DNA of 64,000 bases. It comes from Candidatus Thermochlorobacter aerophilus. GTDB taxonomy: Bacteria; Bacteroidota; Chlorobiia; Chlorobiales; Thermochlorobacteraceae. A program made the position numbers and the translations under genes. The notes below the pieces were generated by a model, which ran no database searches, had not been told where the DNA came from, and saw nothing but the letters and a program-made list of their open reading frames with translations. Location of the stretch: contig PHFL01000007.1 in assembly GCA_002794105.1 (NCBI GenBank), forward strand, positions 83,412 to 147,411. The letters are read 5' to 3'. Each line of letters begins with the position of its first letter. Within the stretch, counting starts at the first letter, position 1. This document shows, piece by piece, positions 27,119 through 37,687 of this stretch.

Positions 27119-27787
27119 TTACCCCTCTTGTGATGGCACATATTCTTTCTTGAGCATATGCTTATACTCTTTTTGCAACTTCTGCACCTTAGGGTCAATG
27201 ACAAAGATGCAGTAGGGATTTTTAGTGCGATTCTGGTTGTAGTAGTTCTGATGATAGGCTTCAGCTTTGTAGAACGCTGTAAGCGGGACGACTTCGGTTA
27301 CGATTGGGTTAGGCCAAATTTTTGCCGCATTGGTTTCTCGAATCACTTCTTCGGCAATGCGTTGTTGCTCTGGGTTATGATAAAGAATGATGGAGCGGTA
27401 TTGCGTGCCAACATCATTGCCTTGGCGATTGGGTGTGGTAGGGTCGTGGGTGCGGAAGAAAATTTCAAGAAGTGTTTTGTATGAAATTTTTTGAGGGTCG
27501 TAGGTAACTTGCACCACTTCGGCGTGTCCTGTAGTGCCGCTACAAACTTGTTCATATGTTGGGTTGGGAACATGACCGCCTGCGTAGCCTGACTCTACTT
27601 TCAGCACGCCATCTATGCGCTGAAAGACGGCTTCCATGCACCAGAAGCAACCGCCGCCGACGGTCATCTGTTCAGTGGTTCCATTGGTAAGCGGTGTCAT
27701 TGAGTGTTTCCCCTCCAGTTCTGGTTTAGGATTCTCGTAAGCAAGGCACGAAGTTAGAAAGAAACAGGCGAAAATAAGCGTTCGCAT
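27119..27787 (-). CDS. msrA: peptide methionine sulfoxide reductase A, exported
   Basis: 222 residues from the ATG at 27787. The catalytic [13 protein letters not shown] motif, [18 protein letters not shown] and GTQYRS are intact. It reduces methionine-S-sulfoxide in proteins. The N-terminus is a lipoprotein-type signal (FFLTSC), so it probably repairs proteins in the periplasm or at the outer membrane. It is last in a row fur, TonB receptor, msrA, 32 bases behind the receptor gene. Confidence 0.95.
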   Translation of the reverse strand: MRTLIFACFFLTSCLAYENPKPELEGKHSMTPLTNGTTEQMTVGGGCFWCMEAVFQRIDGVLKVESGYAGGHVPNPTYEQVCSGTTGHAEVVQVTYDPQKISYKTLLEIFFRTHDPTTPNRQGNDVGTQYRSIILYHNPEQQRIAEEVIRETNAAKIWPNPIVTEVVPLTAFYKAEAYHQNYYNQNRTKNPYCIFVIDPKVQKLQKEYKHMLKKEYVPSQEG

Positions 27788-27819
27788 AGAATAAATTTTT
27801 TGTGGCAAACCGCTCAAAG

Positions 27820-30120
27820 CTAAATAGTAGTGGTGCGAATTTGCAAAATGAAATGCCGAATGGGCGCAAGGCTACCGGGTTGTTCAACATAGTTGTAGTT
27901 GAAAAGGTTGCGCACCATAAAATTGACTACAAAGCCGACTGTGCCAAGTGCAAAGCGCGTGCCAAGCCGAACATCAGAGACATGAGCATCAACCAAGCGA
28001 TTGCCGTCAGGCACAATCAACGACAGTTCAGGGTCAATAGCATCGAAGCGGCTAAGAAAGCGGTAATTCCACTCAAGAGTAAAGATGCTCACGTTGGCTT
28101 CGGCATTGACATAGAACAGGCGACGGTTGCGATAGCGAAGCCAACGGATGTTCGAGGCGTCGGTGTAGTCCACAGGATTCGTGTGGGTGTAAGAGAGCGT
28201 AAGCAGCAGCAAACGCTGGTTGAAAGCCAGCGTAGTGGAAATTTCGTAGCCCAAGATGTTGGCTGAAGTGATGTTCTGAAACGAGAATGAGCCTGCCGCT
28301 GTGGGACGAACTTCAATCAGGTTTTCATAAGTGTTGGAGAACGCCGACACGTCAAAAGAAAGATTGGTTAGTGAAAAATCGGGCAGGAGTTCAATTGGGC
28401 GGCTGTAGCTGAAAAGATAGCCTAACTCAAAGCTCAAACTGCTTTCAGGTTGCAGGCTGGGATTGGGTTGAACTTGGATGAAGCCCGTTTGTGTGGCGAC
28501 AAATCGCTCGCTGATGGTGGGGTTACGAAACGCTGTGCCAAAATTGCTGCGAAGTGAGTGATAAGAGCCAATCGTCCAGTTGAGCCCAAAACGCGGATTG
28601 AAGCGCCCGACAAGAGGTTCGCGATTGACCGAAAGTCCATCGGCACGTATGCCAAAACTGGCAATAAAACTCTTCAAAAGCGGCAAATCGCTCTGGAAGT
28701 AAAGCGCTGCACCAATTGCCGAGTGATTGCCATACAAGTTCGAGCGCACATCGGTATAGAACCCCTCGAGTCCGCCACTGAGAACAAGACCTTTGCCAAA
28801 ATCGGCAAGCCACTGTGTTTCAATGCCAGATTGCGACGAAAGCGAGTTCAAGCCGTCGGTATCTTCAAAACGAGAGCGATAGTGCCGACTGCGAACAATA
28901 AGTTCCAAGAAGCGAGAGAACTTGACGTTAAGTGTCGGTGCAATGACAAGGTTGTCAGAGGCAATGCGCGGTCTAGTCGGCGAGCCATCGAGCAAAGCTG
29001 CATCTATATTGCGCCAAAAGAAGCTATTGCCTTGTTGGTTTTCAGCAAATGTGCCAATCAGTGCTAATGAAATGGCATCAGAAAATTGGTAAGCAGCTTT
29101 TGTGAAAAATCGCCAGCGACGAAAGTCGGTGTTTTCACGGTAATTGTCACTGACACGGCGTGTCAGCGAGCCATAGATGGAAAGATTGCCGAAGTTCTGT
29201 GCGTGCGAGAGCTCAAAGCCAGATTGGAGTCGCGCGCGCTCTGACCAGCGCCAAATGTCAAAGGCAGGATTGTCAAAAATTCCAGCATAAGTCAGTAGTG
29301 AAGTGCGCGTCTGAAAGTCGTTTTTGGTCACAATGTTAATTGTGCCGCCTAAACCTGCTGAACCGTAGAGCGCCGATGAAGCGCCTTTAATGACTTCAAC
29401 TCGCTCAATAAAATCTACAGGGAACATATCCCAACGCACGGCTCCATCGTCAGGTGCAAGAAACAAGATGTTATCGATTAGCACTTGAACACGACTGCCT
29501 ACACCGTAGCTCACGCCGCTGGAGGCGCGAATACTCGGTGTTTGGTTGTTAAAACTTACGCCAGAGATGTGGCGCAAGGCATCATCGAGCGTATTGCTGT
29601 TGCGCTCTACAATAAAATCTGGCTTGAGAATTGAAACCGACAGTGAAAGTTCTTGAAGTTTGGTTTCGTATCGATTGGCAGTGATGACAATCTCATGGGC
29701 TTCGGAAAGAACAGGCTCAAGCGCCATGTCGATTTCGGTAATCGTATCGTTCTTAATGGTGATGGATTTGAAGATGAAAGTTTGGTAACCTGGTGCAGAG
29801 TAGATGATGTCGTAAGTGCCGCGAGGAATGTTAGAAATTTGGTAAAAGCCGTTGATGTCGCTAATTGCTCCAAGCGATGTGCCGCGCAGTTGAATGCGTG
29901 CTCCAACAATTGGTATAGATGTGTGCGTGCGAGGCATGAGCGCATCGGGAGAAGCAATTGAGTCAGAGAGAGTAGTGCGTGTAGGCTGGGGGCGAGATTC
30001 ATAGACAATACCGCGTAGTGAGCCGCCACGCAATGCCGATTGTGCAAAAAGCATCAATGAGGGCTCATTAAAAAACAATGTACAAAACAATAAAACTAAA
30101 ACGCGCACAGCAGCAAGCAT
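27820..30120 (-). CDS. TonB-dependent outer membrane receptor
   Basis: 766 residues: signal peptide (about 1-27), a carboxypeptidase-regulatory-like domain ([20 protein letters not shown] to GYQTFIF), a plug domain with [13 protein letters not shown] and [16 protein letters not shown], and a 22-strand barrel ending in an aromatic-containing strand. Takes up a large substrate such as an iron chelate or cobalamin using the TonB system. It begins 13 bases after the stop of a Fur-family gene, which points to metal-linked expression; the actual substrate is not shown by the sequence. Confidence 0.93.
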   Translation of the reverse strand: MLAAVRVLVLLFCTLFFNEPSLMLFAQSALRGGSLRGIVYESRPQPTRTTLSDSIASPDALMPRTHTSIPIVGARIQLRGTSLGAISDINGFYQISNIPRGTYDIIYSAPGYQTFIFKSITIKNDTITEIDMALEPVLSEAHEIVITANRYETKLQELSLSVSILKPDFIVERNSNTLDDALRHISGVSFNNQTPSIRASSGVSYGVGSRVQVLIDNILFLAPDDGAVRWDMFPVDFIERVEVIKGASSALYGSAGLGGTINIVTKNDFQTRTSLLTYAGIFDNPAFDIWRWSERARLQSGFELSHAQNFGNLSIYGSLTRRVSDNYRENTDFRRWRFFTKAAYQFSDAISLALIGTFAENQQGNSFFWRNIDAALLDGSPTRPRIASDNLVIAPTLNVKFSRFLELIVRSRHYRSRFEDTDGLNSLSSQSGIETQWLADFGKGLVLSGGLEGFYTDVRSNLYGNHSAIGAALYFQSDLPLLKSFIASFGIRADGLSVNREPLVGRFNPRFGLNWTIGSYHSLRSNFGTAFRNPTISERFVATQTGFIQVQPNPSLQPESSLSFELGYLFSYSRPIELLPDFSLTNLSFDVSAFSNTYENLIEVRPTAAGSFSFQNITSANILGYEISTTLAFNQRLLLLTLSYTHTNPVDYTDASNIRWLRYRNRRLFYVNAEANVSIFTLEWNYRFLSRFDAIDPELSLIVPDGNRLVDAHVSDVRLGTRFALGTVGFVVNFMVRNLFNYNYVEQPGSLAPIRHFILQIRTTTI

Positions 30121-30133
30121 GAGCGTGCGGGCA

Positions 30134-30730
30134 TTACGGCTTTGTTATCATCCCCATGCGTTTTTTATACTCGCAGTCTGGCTTGGTGCAGTCGGCAAAG
30201 ATTTGCAGTGTGTGCTGGCGAATTTCAAAGCCAAGATTACGGCACACGGCTTGTTGCTGTTCTTCAATCTGCGGATTGGTAAACTCAAAAACCTCGCCAC
30301 ACTGGTTGCAGACTATATGGTCGTGATGTTCATAGCCATATGTGCGCTCGTAGTGCAGGTGCTTATGACCAAAACTGTTTTGGCTGACTAAATTGCACTC
30401 TACCAGCAACTCAAGTGTGTTATAGACTGTGGCGCGTGAGATGGCATACTTTTTTTGCTTAAGTCGGATGAAAAGCTCGTCAGCATCGAAGTGCCCAGCG
30501 TCAGAGTAGATTTCGCGCAGCACTGCGTCACGCTCAGGGGTAGCACGGTAGCCCTTCTTGCGCAAAAATTCACGGAAAATTCGTTCGGCTGCCTCAGTGA
30601 GCGCTTGTGTATGTTGTGCGTGTGACGGATGCAGTGTGGCCTGTGCCTGTGCATTCGACTCAGGTTGCGAAGCAGTCGTTGCCTTCTTCTTAGCCGATTT
30701 TGTCGTCGATGTAGAAGCAGCGGTTTTCAT
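30134..30730 (-). CDS. Fur family metal-responsive repressor
   Basis: 198 residues. A low-complexity Ala/Thr/Lys/Gln N-terminal extension of about 45 residues precedes a standard Fur fold: winged helix with GYRATPERDAVLREI and ISRATVYNTLELL, the metal site YEHHDHIVCNQCGEV, and a second cysteine pair CTKPDC. Could be Fur, PerR or Zur. The downstream TonB receptor favours an iron role. It begins the group fur, receptor, msrA; I saw no clear Fur box upstream. Confidence 0.92.
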   Translation of the reverse strand: MKTAASTSTTKSAKKKATTASQPESNAQAQATLHPSHAQHTQALTEAAERIFREFLRKKGYRATPERDAVLREIYSDAGHFDADELFIRLKQKKYAISRATVYNTLELLVECNLVSQNSFGHKHLHYERTYGYEHHDHIVCNQCGEVFEFTNPQIEEQQQAVCRNLGFEIRQHTLQIFADCTKPDCEYKKRMGMITKP

Positions 30731-30917
30731 AATCGCGGCGCATTATGTTGAGTTGAAGGTGAAAACAAAGGTTACTGAACAAACAAAAATCATGCAATCA
30801 TGGTTCAAAATGCGTCAAAGAAACACTGCTACGCATGTAGCCCTATGCCAAGCATGCAGCTGAATGTGTGGCAATCGGTCGAGCCTTACAGCCAAGGCGC
30901 ATGAGAAAGCCTACGCA

Positions 30918-31490
30918 TTACTTCACTTCGTAAATTGCCTCGACTTCCACGCTGGCACCCAAGGGTAACTCGGCTACGCCGACAGCGCTGCGCGCATGCT
31001 CGCCTTTTTCGCCAAAGACTTCTTTGAAAAACTCTGATGCACCATTGCCCACAAACGGCTGCTCAGTAAAGTCAGGTGCGCTGGCAACAAACACTGTGAG
31101 CTTGACCACACGAACAACTCTATCCAAATCACCAATAATCGACTTGAGTGCAGCAAGCGAATTGATGGCACACACCCTTGCCGCCGCTTTTGCATCGTCT
31201 TTGCTAACTGTAGCGCCAACTTTCCCTTTGCCGCCCGGCGCAACCAGCGCCCCGCTAACAAGCGGCAACTGACCTGATACATAGACCATGTTTCCCGATT
31301 GCACTGCAGGGGTATATGCCGCCAGCGGCTTGGTCACAGCAGGAAGTGTGATGCCTAACGATTGAAGTTTCTGCTCAACAGCCGACATGTTTTTGTCTGG
31401 TGTAGTTTTTTGTGAGTATGCGTAATCGGCATAGCCAAAAAGCCACGCCGCAAGAAAAGCAGGAAAAATTATGTGCAAAGTCTTACGCAT
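30918..31490 (-). CDS. RidA family protein with signal peptide
   Basis: 190 residues from the ATG at 31490. After a signal peptide (HIIFPAFLAAWLFGYADYAYSQ) comes a RidA-like domain with VYVSGQLPL, the helix NSLAALKSIIGDLDRVVRV and the active-site Arg in HARSAVGVAELPLGASVEVEA. Cytosolic RidA removes reactive enamines; an exported version is unusual and its substrate is unknown. It stands alone. Confidence 0.85.
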   Translation of the reverse strand: MRKTLHIIFPAFLAAWLFGYADYAYSQKTTPDKNMSAVEQKLQSLGITLPAVTKPLAAYTPAVQSGNMVYVSGQLPLVSGALVAPGGKGKVGATVSKDDAKAAARVCAINSLAALKSIIGDLDRVVRVVKLTVFVASAPDFTEQPFVGNGASEFFKEVFGEKGEHARSAVGVAELPLGASVEVEAIYEVK

Positions 31491-31649
31491 ACGGCATCGA
31501 TTTTTAGCGAAACATAGCCTAATTGCTGGGTTTTTGCAACTGCAAAAAAGGCATACCATTCCAGCAACAGTAGGCAGATGCGACTGCAGTTGTTTGTCAA
31601 AAAAACATTATTAACTTTGCGCTTACGGGCAAATTCCGATACCACAGCA

Positions 31650-32048
31650 ATGAGGATATTTCTGCTGAAATCCAAAATTCATCGTGCAACTGTCACGCAT
31701 ACAGACTTGCACTACGAAGGCAGCATTACGATTGATATGGATTTGGTCGATGCGGCAAACATGATGCCCAACGAGAAAGTGCAGGTGGTCAACAATAGCA
31801 ACGGAGCACGGTTTGAAACTTACATCATTGCAGGTCAGCGTGGCTCTGGCGTGGTGCAGCTCAATGGTGCCTGTGCACGCCTTGCCGCAGTCGGCGATGA
31901 AGTAATCATCATGACCTATGCCGATATGGAACCTGAAGAAGCGCGTCACTACAAACCTGTAGTAGTACTGGTCGATAAAGAAAATCGGCTGACTCATCGA
32001 TATTTTATTGGAGAACCAACCTCTGAACCATACTGTAATGTTAGCTAA
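31650..32048 (+). CDS. panD: aspartate 1-decarboxylase
   Basis: 132 residues. Makes beta-alanine from aspartate for pantothenate and coenzyme A. The self-cleavage site Gly-Ser in HYEGSITID, which gives the pyruvoyl group, and the motifs [10 protein letters not shown] and [16 protein letters not shown] are intact. I chose the ATG at 31650 rather than the longer frame from 31578 because family proteins start with [16 protein letters not shown]-like sequence. It overlaps the next gene by a few bases. Confidence 0.95.
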   Translation: MRIFLLKSKIHRATVTHTDLHYEGSITIDMDLVDAANMMPNEKVQVVNNSNGARFETYIIAGQRGSGVVQLNGACARLAAVGDEVIIMTYADMEPEEARHYKPVVVLVDKENRLTHRYFIGEPTSEPYCNVS

Positions 32049-32850
32049 CGGGCACGCCCCAACACTGCTGCAAGGCTCTGCGCAAATGCACACACTTGCC
32101 GTTGTCATCATGGCGGCGGGCAAAGGCACACGGATGAAATCTGACCTTGCAAAAGTATTGCATCCCCTGCTCTCTCGCCCGATGATTGACTATGTGCTGG
32201 AGACGGCACAGTCACTACAGCCCAAAAAAACTGTGCTCATTGTCGGTCATCAAGCTGAAGCAGTAAAAGAAAAAACACGTTATGCGCGCGTAGAATACGC
32301 TATGCAAGAAGTGCAGTTAGGCACAGGACACGCAGTGATGCAAGCAGAAGAAGCCCTTGCAGATTTTGAAGGCAATGTGCTGGTGCTATCGGGCGACACG
32401 CCGCTGGTGACCACTGCCACACTGCAAAAGCTCATTGAACATCATGAAAAAGAGCAAGCCGTTGCCACCGTGCTGAGCGCACATCTTGATAATCCTACAG
32501 GATACGGACGAATCATTCGCAGTGCAGATGGCAAGCGCATCATCAAAATGGTCGAGCACAAAGATGCTTCGCCTGAAGAGCGTCTGGTGAGTGAAATCAA
32601 TTCGGGCATTTATGTTTTCAAAAAGCGTGAGCTGTTCAGCGCACTAAGGTGCATCCGAAACAACAATGCTCAAAAGGAGTATTACTTGCCAGATGTGTTC
32701 AATGTTTTTCTTGAACATGGCTTGCCTATCACAGCGTTGGTAACTGAATCGTCTGAAGAAATTTGTGGTGTCAATACGCCTGAGCAGCTTCAAGAAGCAG
32801 AAAACATTTTAAGGCGACGCCTTGCACTTCACAATCAGCTGGCAATGTGA
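32038..32850 (+). CDS. GlmU-like UDP-N-acetylglucosamine pyrophosphorylase, nucleotidyltransferase domain only
   Basis: About 270 residues (ATG 32038; 32086 is also possible). The nucleotide-binding loop [21 protein letters not shown] and [26 protein letters not shown] and NSGIYVFK are those of the uridyltransferase half of GlmU. The hexapeptide-repeat acetyltransferase half is absent: the protein ends about 25 residues after the fold. The acetylation step would need another enzyme. Its start overlaps panD by 11 bases. Confidence 0.88.
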   Translation: MLANGHAPTLLQGSAQMHTLAVVIMAAGKGTRMKSDLAKVLHPLLSRPMIDYVLETAQSLQPKKTVLIVGHQAEAVKEKTRYARVEYAMQEVQLGTGHAVMQAEEALADFEGNVLVLSGDTPLVTTATLQKLIEHHEKEQAVATVLSAHLDNPTGYGRIIRSADGKRIIKMVEHKDASPEERLVSEINSGIYVFKKRELFSALRCIRNNNAQKEYYLPDVFNVFLEHGLPITALVTESSEEICGVNTPEQLQEAENILRRRLALHNQLAM

Positions 32851-32880
32851 GCGGTCATAGCGAAAAGGCTTGCACAAAAA

Positions 32881-34326
32881 ATGAGCAGATGGCAAGGCTC
32901 AACAAGAGTTATCAAGTTCTGGCTACTTTGGCTAAGCACCGCGCTGTGCGCATCGGCACAAGATACCACGAATGTAGAGCCGCTCTATGAACTACGCGGC
33001 GTGTGGATTGCCACTGCATTTGGCATTGATTTCCCAAAAAGCATAGACCCCAACGAGCAAAAGCGTCATCTAGACTCGATATTCAAAGACCTCAAGACGC
33101 GCAAGTTTAATGCGGTTTTTTTCCAAGTGCGAATTCGTGCCGATGTGATTTTTGAAACAGAGCTCGAGCCCTATCATGAATACCTCACTGGCGTCTATGG
33201 CAAAGCACCCGCTTACGACATTGTGCAGTATGCCTTAGACCTTTCACGCAAATACGGGCTGGAGTTTCATGCGTGGTTTAACACTATGATTTTGCGTGGG
33301 AAAAATGCCACAAAAAAATCGGTTGGTGTGCCATCGCTGTGGGAACGGCATCCAGAGTGGATTGATGCCCGCGCTGTGCAAAACCCCAACGAGCCAACAG
33401 CCTATCTGAATCCAGCTAACCCAAATGTGCAAGCGCATCTGATTAAACTCATCACCGATTTTGCGCGTCGCTATGATGTCGATGGCATTCAGCTTGATGA
33501 TTACTTGCGCTACCCAACACCGTCTTTCCCTGACTCGGCGGAATTTCGTCGCTATAACCCGCATCAACTTCCCATAGACGAATGGCGGCGCTGGACACTT
33601 ACACGCTTCGTTGAAGCCGTCTACGATAGCCTCATGCAAATAAAGCCTTATCTCAAGTTTGGTGTAACACCAGTCGGAGTATATCGCCGCCTTGATAACG
33701 AGCCTGTCATGGAAGGCTATGCACTCTATCAAGATTCACGTGAGTGGACGCGCCGAAAAGCCTGCGACTACTTAGCGCCGCAGATTTATTTCCACATTGG
33801 GAAAACAACCGCTGAAGAAGCAGCGGCGCGTCAGTTCAATCCAGATTTTGCGGCGTTGGTCGCAGATTGGAGTGCGCACAAAAATTTTCGTCATCTCTAT
33901 GTAGGGATTGGTATCTACAAGGAAAGCGTCAAAAAAGAGTGGCGGCAGCAACTGGCGCTGGTGCGGCAAGCTGGGGCAGAAGGGTTCATCTTCTATCCAT
34001 ATAGTGCCACGGCAAGTGTGCCTGCATTTGAAAACTATGCGCTCATTCCGCCCATGACATGGAAACAAAACGCTTTGCCCAAAGCACCGCAGCATATTCG
34101 TATCACACCACGAAGTGGCATGCTTCAACTGACTTGGGATGCATCACCAGATGCCCGATGGTATAACCTCTATGAGTGGCAAGGGACAGCGCGAAAGCTC
34201 ATTCGGCAGAATCTTTCCACCCCATCGGTTGAGATAGAAAAAATCTCTGGACAAGAACTCTTTCTGACGACAATTGACCGATTTGGCAGTGAAAGTCTGC
34301 CATCTGCGCCCATACGCATTCCGTGA
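32881..34326 (+). CDS. glycosyl hydrolase-like 10 (GHL10) family exported protein
   Basis: 481 residues: signal peptide (KFWLLWLSTALCASAQ), then a TIM-barrel of the GHL10 family with LRGVWIATAFGIDFPKS, NAVFFQVRIRADVIF, YLNPANPNVQAHL and VDGIQLDDYLRYP (likely acidic active site), and a C-terminal fibronectin-III-like sandwich from about residue 400. The family acts on wall or envelope glycans, but few members are characterised. Stop to next start is 128 bases. Confidence 0.88.
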   Translation: MSRWQGSTRVIKFWLLWLSTALCASAQDTTNVEPLYELRGVWIATAFGIDFPKSIDPNEQKRHLDSIFKDLKTRKFNAVFFQVRIRADVIFETELEPYHEYLTGVYGKAPAYDIVQYALDLSRKYGLEFHAWFNTMILRGKNATKKSVGVPSLWERHPEWIDARAVQNPNEPTAYLNPANPNVQAHLIKLITDFARRYDVDGIQLDDYLRYPTPSFPDSAEFRRYNPHQLPIDEWRRWTLTRFVEAVYDSLMQIKPYLKFGVTPVGVYRRLDNEPVMEGYALYQDSREWTRRKACDYLAPQIYFHIGKTTAEEAAARQFNPDFAALVADWSAHKNFRHLYVGIGIYKESVKKEWRQQLALVRQAGAEGFIFYPYSATASVPAFENYALIPPMTWKQNALPKAPQHIRITPRSGMLQLTWDASPDARWYNLYEWQGTARKLIRQNLSTPSVEIEKISGQELFLTTIDRFGSESLPSAPIRIP

Positions 34327-34454
34327 GTGCTCAAATGCAATAAGCGTGCAGCATGCGCTGGCTTACAAGCGGCATGCAGTAGCACATTGGATTCGAAACT
34401 CTGGGCGTGTGTAACTTCATTGCTTAAAAGTGTTTAACTCAAACGCTAAAAAAT

Positions 34455-35378
34455 ATGCGACTGCTTACTCGGTCAGATTTTGACGGCATAGTCTGCGCCG
34501 TTTTGCTCAAGCAAGTTGAGCCAATTGATACCATAGAGTTTTGTCATCCCAAGGATATGCAGGATGGCAAAATCGAGGTGACAAACCAAGACATTATCAC
34601 AAACCTGCCGTATCATCCAAATGCATTCATGTGGTTTGACCATCATGCTAGTGAGGCAGTGCGCAATCAGCAAGTCAGTTTCAAGGGGCGATGTGAAGTA
34701 GCGCCCAGTGCGGCACGAGTGGTCTATGATTACTATGCCGCGCAAGGCAAAGCCGAAAAATTGGAGCGCTTCAAGCCGTTGCTGAATGAAGTCGACAAAT
34801 TTGATTCGGCACAATTAACCCCCGAAGATGTAACCAATCCACAAGGCTGGATGCTACTTTCCTACATCATGGACCCACGCACAGGCTTAGGCAAACAACA
34901 CGATTACCAAGTGAGCAACAAGGAACTGATGCTCAAAATGGTAGACTGGATAGAGAAGCATTCGCTGGAAGAGATATTAGAATTGCCAGATGTTAAGGAG
35001 CGCATCAAGCGCTACAAAGAAGATGAGCAGAATTTCAAGGAAGCCTTGCTCAAACACTCACGCCAAGAAGAGAGCGTGGTAATTACAGATTTTCGAAATG
35101 TAGTGGCGCCAGTAGGCAATCGGTTTCTCATCTACACGCTATTTCCAACAGCGAACATCTCCGTGCGCATCATGGATGGCAAGCAAAACGAGACGGTGGT
35201 TGTCGCTGTAGGGCACAGCATTTTCAATCGTACTGCCAAAACTGATGTTGGGGCGCTGATGGCAAAATATGGCGGCGGTGGGCATAGCGGCGCAGGGACT
35301 TGCCAGTTGCCCGTGTCTCAAGCTGACGAAAAAATTGCACAAATCATTGAAGAGATAAAGAAGACGGAGCGAGGGTAG
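34455..35378 (+). CDS. DHH/DHHA1 family phosphoesterase
   Basis: 307 residues. Metal-binding motifs of the DHH fold are present: SDFDG at the N-terminus, WFDHHAS, and GGGGHSGAGTC in the DHHA1 domain near the C-terminus. Relatives are exopolyphosphatases, nanoRNases and cyclic-dinucleotide phosphodiesterases; the exact substrate cannot be told. Its end is 7 bases from the end of the convergent AAA+ gene. Confidence 0.85.
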   Translation: MRLLTRSDFDGIVCAVLLKQVEPIDTIEFCHPKDMQDGKIEVTNQDIITNLPYHPNAFMWFDHHASEAVRNQQVSFKGRCEVAPSAARVVYDYYAAQGKAEKLERFKPLLNEVDKFDSAQLTPEDVTNPQGWMLLSYIMDPRTGLGKQHDYQVSNKELMLKMVDWIEKHSLEEILELPDVKERIKRYKEDEQNFKEALLKHSRQEESVVITDFRNVVAPVGNRFLIYTLFPTANISVRIMDGKQNETVVVAVGHSIFNRTAKTDVGALMAKYGGGGHSGAGTCQLPVSQADEKIAQIIEEIKKTERG

Positions 35379-35385
35379 ATGCCTC

Positions 35386-37512
35386 TTACTGCTCAATGCG
35401 CTCAGTGAACCGCAAGGCTTGCAGGGCGCGCTCGAAGTGGCTGGCTGTGATAATCGGTGCCGACTGTTTAGGATTCGAGACAAAATCGCGCACGGCAAAT
35501 GTTGCCGCCTTGCGGCAGATGAACTCAATATCTGCGCCAGAACAGCCCTCTGTTTTCAGGGATAATTCCATAGGTAAATGCTCTGACTCAAGCGGTTTGC
35601 CTTTGAGATGAATTTGAAAAATGGCAAGCCGTGCGGCTTGGTCAGGCATAGGTATTTGCAGCTGCAATTCAAAGCGACCGCTCCGCAAAAGCGCCGAATC
35701 AATGAGTTCAATACGGTTGGTGGCGGCAAGTACAATGACACCGCTAAGCTCTTCAATGCCGTCCATTTCTGTCAGCAACTGACTGACCACACGGTCAGCG
35801 ACATCTGAGTTTTTGCCACTTCGACGCGGGGCTAAGGCATCAAGTTCATCAAAGAAAATCATCGATGGCGCCGCCTGTTTGGCAATTCTAAAAATGTTGC
35901 GAACAGCCCGTTCCGATTCCCCTACATAGCGTGAGAGAAGCTCAGCACCTTTGACGGAAATAAAATTGATGCTGGTTTGCGAGGCAGCTGCTTTGGCAAG
36001 CAAGGTTTTGCCTGTGCCGGGCGGACCGTACAGCAAAATGCCTTTTGGTGGCTTGATGCGAAGTTGTTCATAAATTTCCCGGTAACGAAGTGGAAATTCA
36101 ATTGCCTCGATAAGTTCCTGCTTGACCGTCTCTAAGCCGCCTACATCTTCCCAGCTCACATTAGGCACTTCAACGAAGACTTCGCGAATAGCAGAGGGTT
36201 CGACATCGCGCAAGGCTTCTCGGAAGTTATCCATCGTGACTTCTATTGACATCAGGGTCTCGTATGGAATCTCTGCTTGGTCCAAGTCGAGGGTCGGTAA
36301 GATTCGGCGGATAGCAGACATAGCCGCCTCACGAGCCAGTGCTTCCAAGTCGGCGCCAACAAAGCCGTGCGTCAGCTCAGCTAATTTTTCCAGCGACACA
36401 TCGGCAGCAAGCGGCATACCACGCGTGTGAATGCTAAGAATTTCCAATCGTCCGCGCTGGTCTGGAATAGGAATGGAAATTTCACGGTCAAAGCGTCCGG
36501 GACGGCGCAAGGCAGGGTCAATCGAATTAGGCAAGTTGGTTGCGCCAATCACAATAACTTGCCCGCGTGCCGAAAGCCCATCCATGAGCGTCAGTAGCTG
36601 CGCCACCACGCGTTTTTCAACCTGTTTTTCACTCCCAATATCTTCGCGTTTGGGCGCAATGGCATCAATTTCATCAATGAAGATGATGGCAGGCGCTTTA
36701 CGCGATGCCTCCTCAAAAATCGCACGCAAGCGTCCTTCAGATTCGCCGTAAAGTTTGCCCATGATTTCTGGACCAGAGATGCTGGTAAAGTAGGCATCCG
36801 TTTCGTTAGCAACGGCGCGGGCGATGAGCGTCTTACCACTGCCGGGCGGACCGTATAACAAGACTCCCTTTGGGGCACGAATGCCCAAGCGCTCAAACAG
36901 TTCAGGGTAGCGCAATGGCAGCTCAATCATTTCGCGAATGCGCTGAATCTGATGCCCTAAACCGCCAATATCTTCGTATGACACACCAATCGATGGCTCC
37001 TTAGCCGATAGCTCTTGCTCCAAGCGAACGGTCGTGTTGGAAGTGATGAGCACAGCCCCATCAGGTTGAGTGGCAAGTACACGGAATTCCGAAGGTTTAA
37101 TCCCAAAGAAAACAGTTCTAATGCGGTCGCCTTTTAGGATAGGAGTACCGTCGAGCAAGGAGGCAAGATAGCAGGCGTCTTTTTCTGTGCGCATCGGACC
37201 AGAGAGCGGTTGCAAGACGACACGCACAGCAGGCAGAGGAGAAACCTTTTCGACCTTGATTTTTTCATCAAGTCCGACCTGTGCATTTTCTCGCAGTAGC
37301 CCATCGATTTGAATGATTTTCTTGCCACGGTCTTCGGCATAGCAGGGCATCACCTTGGCTAACGCAAGACGCTTGCCATGGAGTGCAATAATGTCGCCGC
37401 CAGTGACACCTAAAAGTTTCATATCCTCGGGGTCAAGCCGGGCGATACATCGCCCAACATCTTTGGCAAGCGCCTCCTTGACCTTGAAAATGTTCAGCTC
37501 ATTGGATTGCAT
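35386..37512 (-). CDS. CDC48/VAT-like AAA+ ATPase with two ATPase domains
   Basis: 708 residues from the ATG at 37512. An N-terminal double-psi barrel (EALAKDVGRCIARLDPEDM, IQIDGLLRENAQVG), then two AAA domains: Walker A GPPGSGKT at 221-228 and GPPGTGKT at 496-503, Walker B IIFIDE and MIFFDE, and arginine fingers RRPGRFDREI and RSGRF. Architecture matches archaeal VAT/CDC48 unfoldases that pull substrates through a ring. All ATPase residues are present. No C-terminal HbYX-type proteasome-docking tail is seen. Likely a cytosolic protein-remodelling machine. Confidence 0.95.
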   Translation of the reverse strand: MQSNELNIFKVKEALAKDVGRCIARLDPEDMKLLGVTGGDIIALHGKRLALAKVMPCYAEDRGKKIIQIDGLLRENAQVGLDEKIKVEKVSPLPAVRVVLQPLSGPMRTEKDACYLASLLDGTPILKGDRIRTVFFGIKPSEFRVLATQPDGAVLITSNTTVRLEQELSAKEPSIGVSYEDIGGLGHQIQRIREMIELPLRYPELFERLGIRAPKGVLLYGPPGSGKTLIARAVANETDAYFTSISGPEIMGKLYGESEGRLRAIFEEASRKAPAIIFIDEIDAIAPKREDIGSEKQVEKRVVAQLLTLMDGLSARGQVIVIGATNLPNSIDPALRRPGRFDREISIPIPDQRGRLEILSIHTRGMPLAADVSLEKLAELTHGFVGADLEALAREAAMSAIRRILPTLDLDQAEIPYETLMSIEVTMDNFREALRDVEPSAIREVFVEVPNVSWEDVGGLETVKQELIEAIEFPLRYREIYEQLRIKPPKGILLYGPPGTGKTLLAKAAASQTSINFISVKGAELLSRYVGESERAVRNIFRIAKQAAPSMIFFDELDALAPRRSGKNSDVADRVVSQLLTEMDGIEELSGVIVLAATNRIELIDSALLRSGRFELQLQIPMPDQAARLAIFQIHLKGKPLESEHLPMELSLKTEGCSGADIEFICRKAATFAVRDFVSNPKQSAPIITASHFERALQALRFTERIEQ

Positions 37513-37687
37513 AGCCTCATCATACTGAAAAAGCAGCGAAATTAGCTTTGTGCTTAGACGAAATTTATTCACTATTTTAAGAGTTCGGTAGCAAAACCCG
37601 AGCAAAATTTTGTGTGAGCCAGAAAGCAAGTGCAAAGAGCAAGAAGTGTGAATTGTTTTGAGAACGCGTACAATCTGCGCCGCGTGC

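Noticed and set aside
34327-34454. GC-rich palindromic GCATGC segments after the GHL10 gene
   Set aside because: Arms are too short and no T run follows, so no terminator is called.
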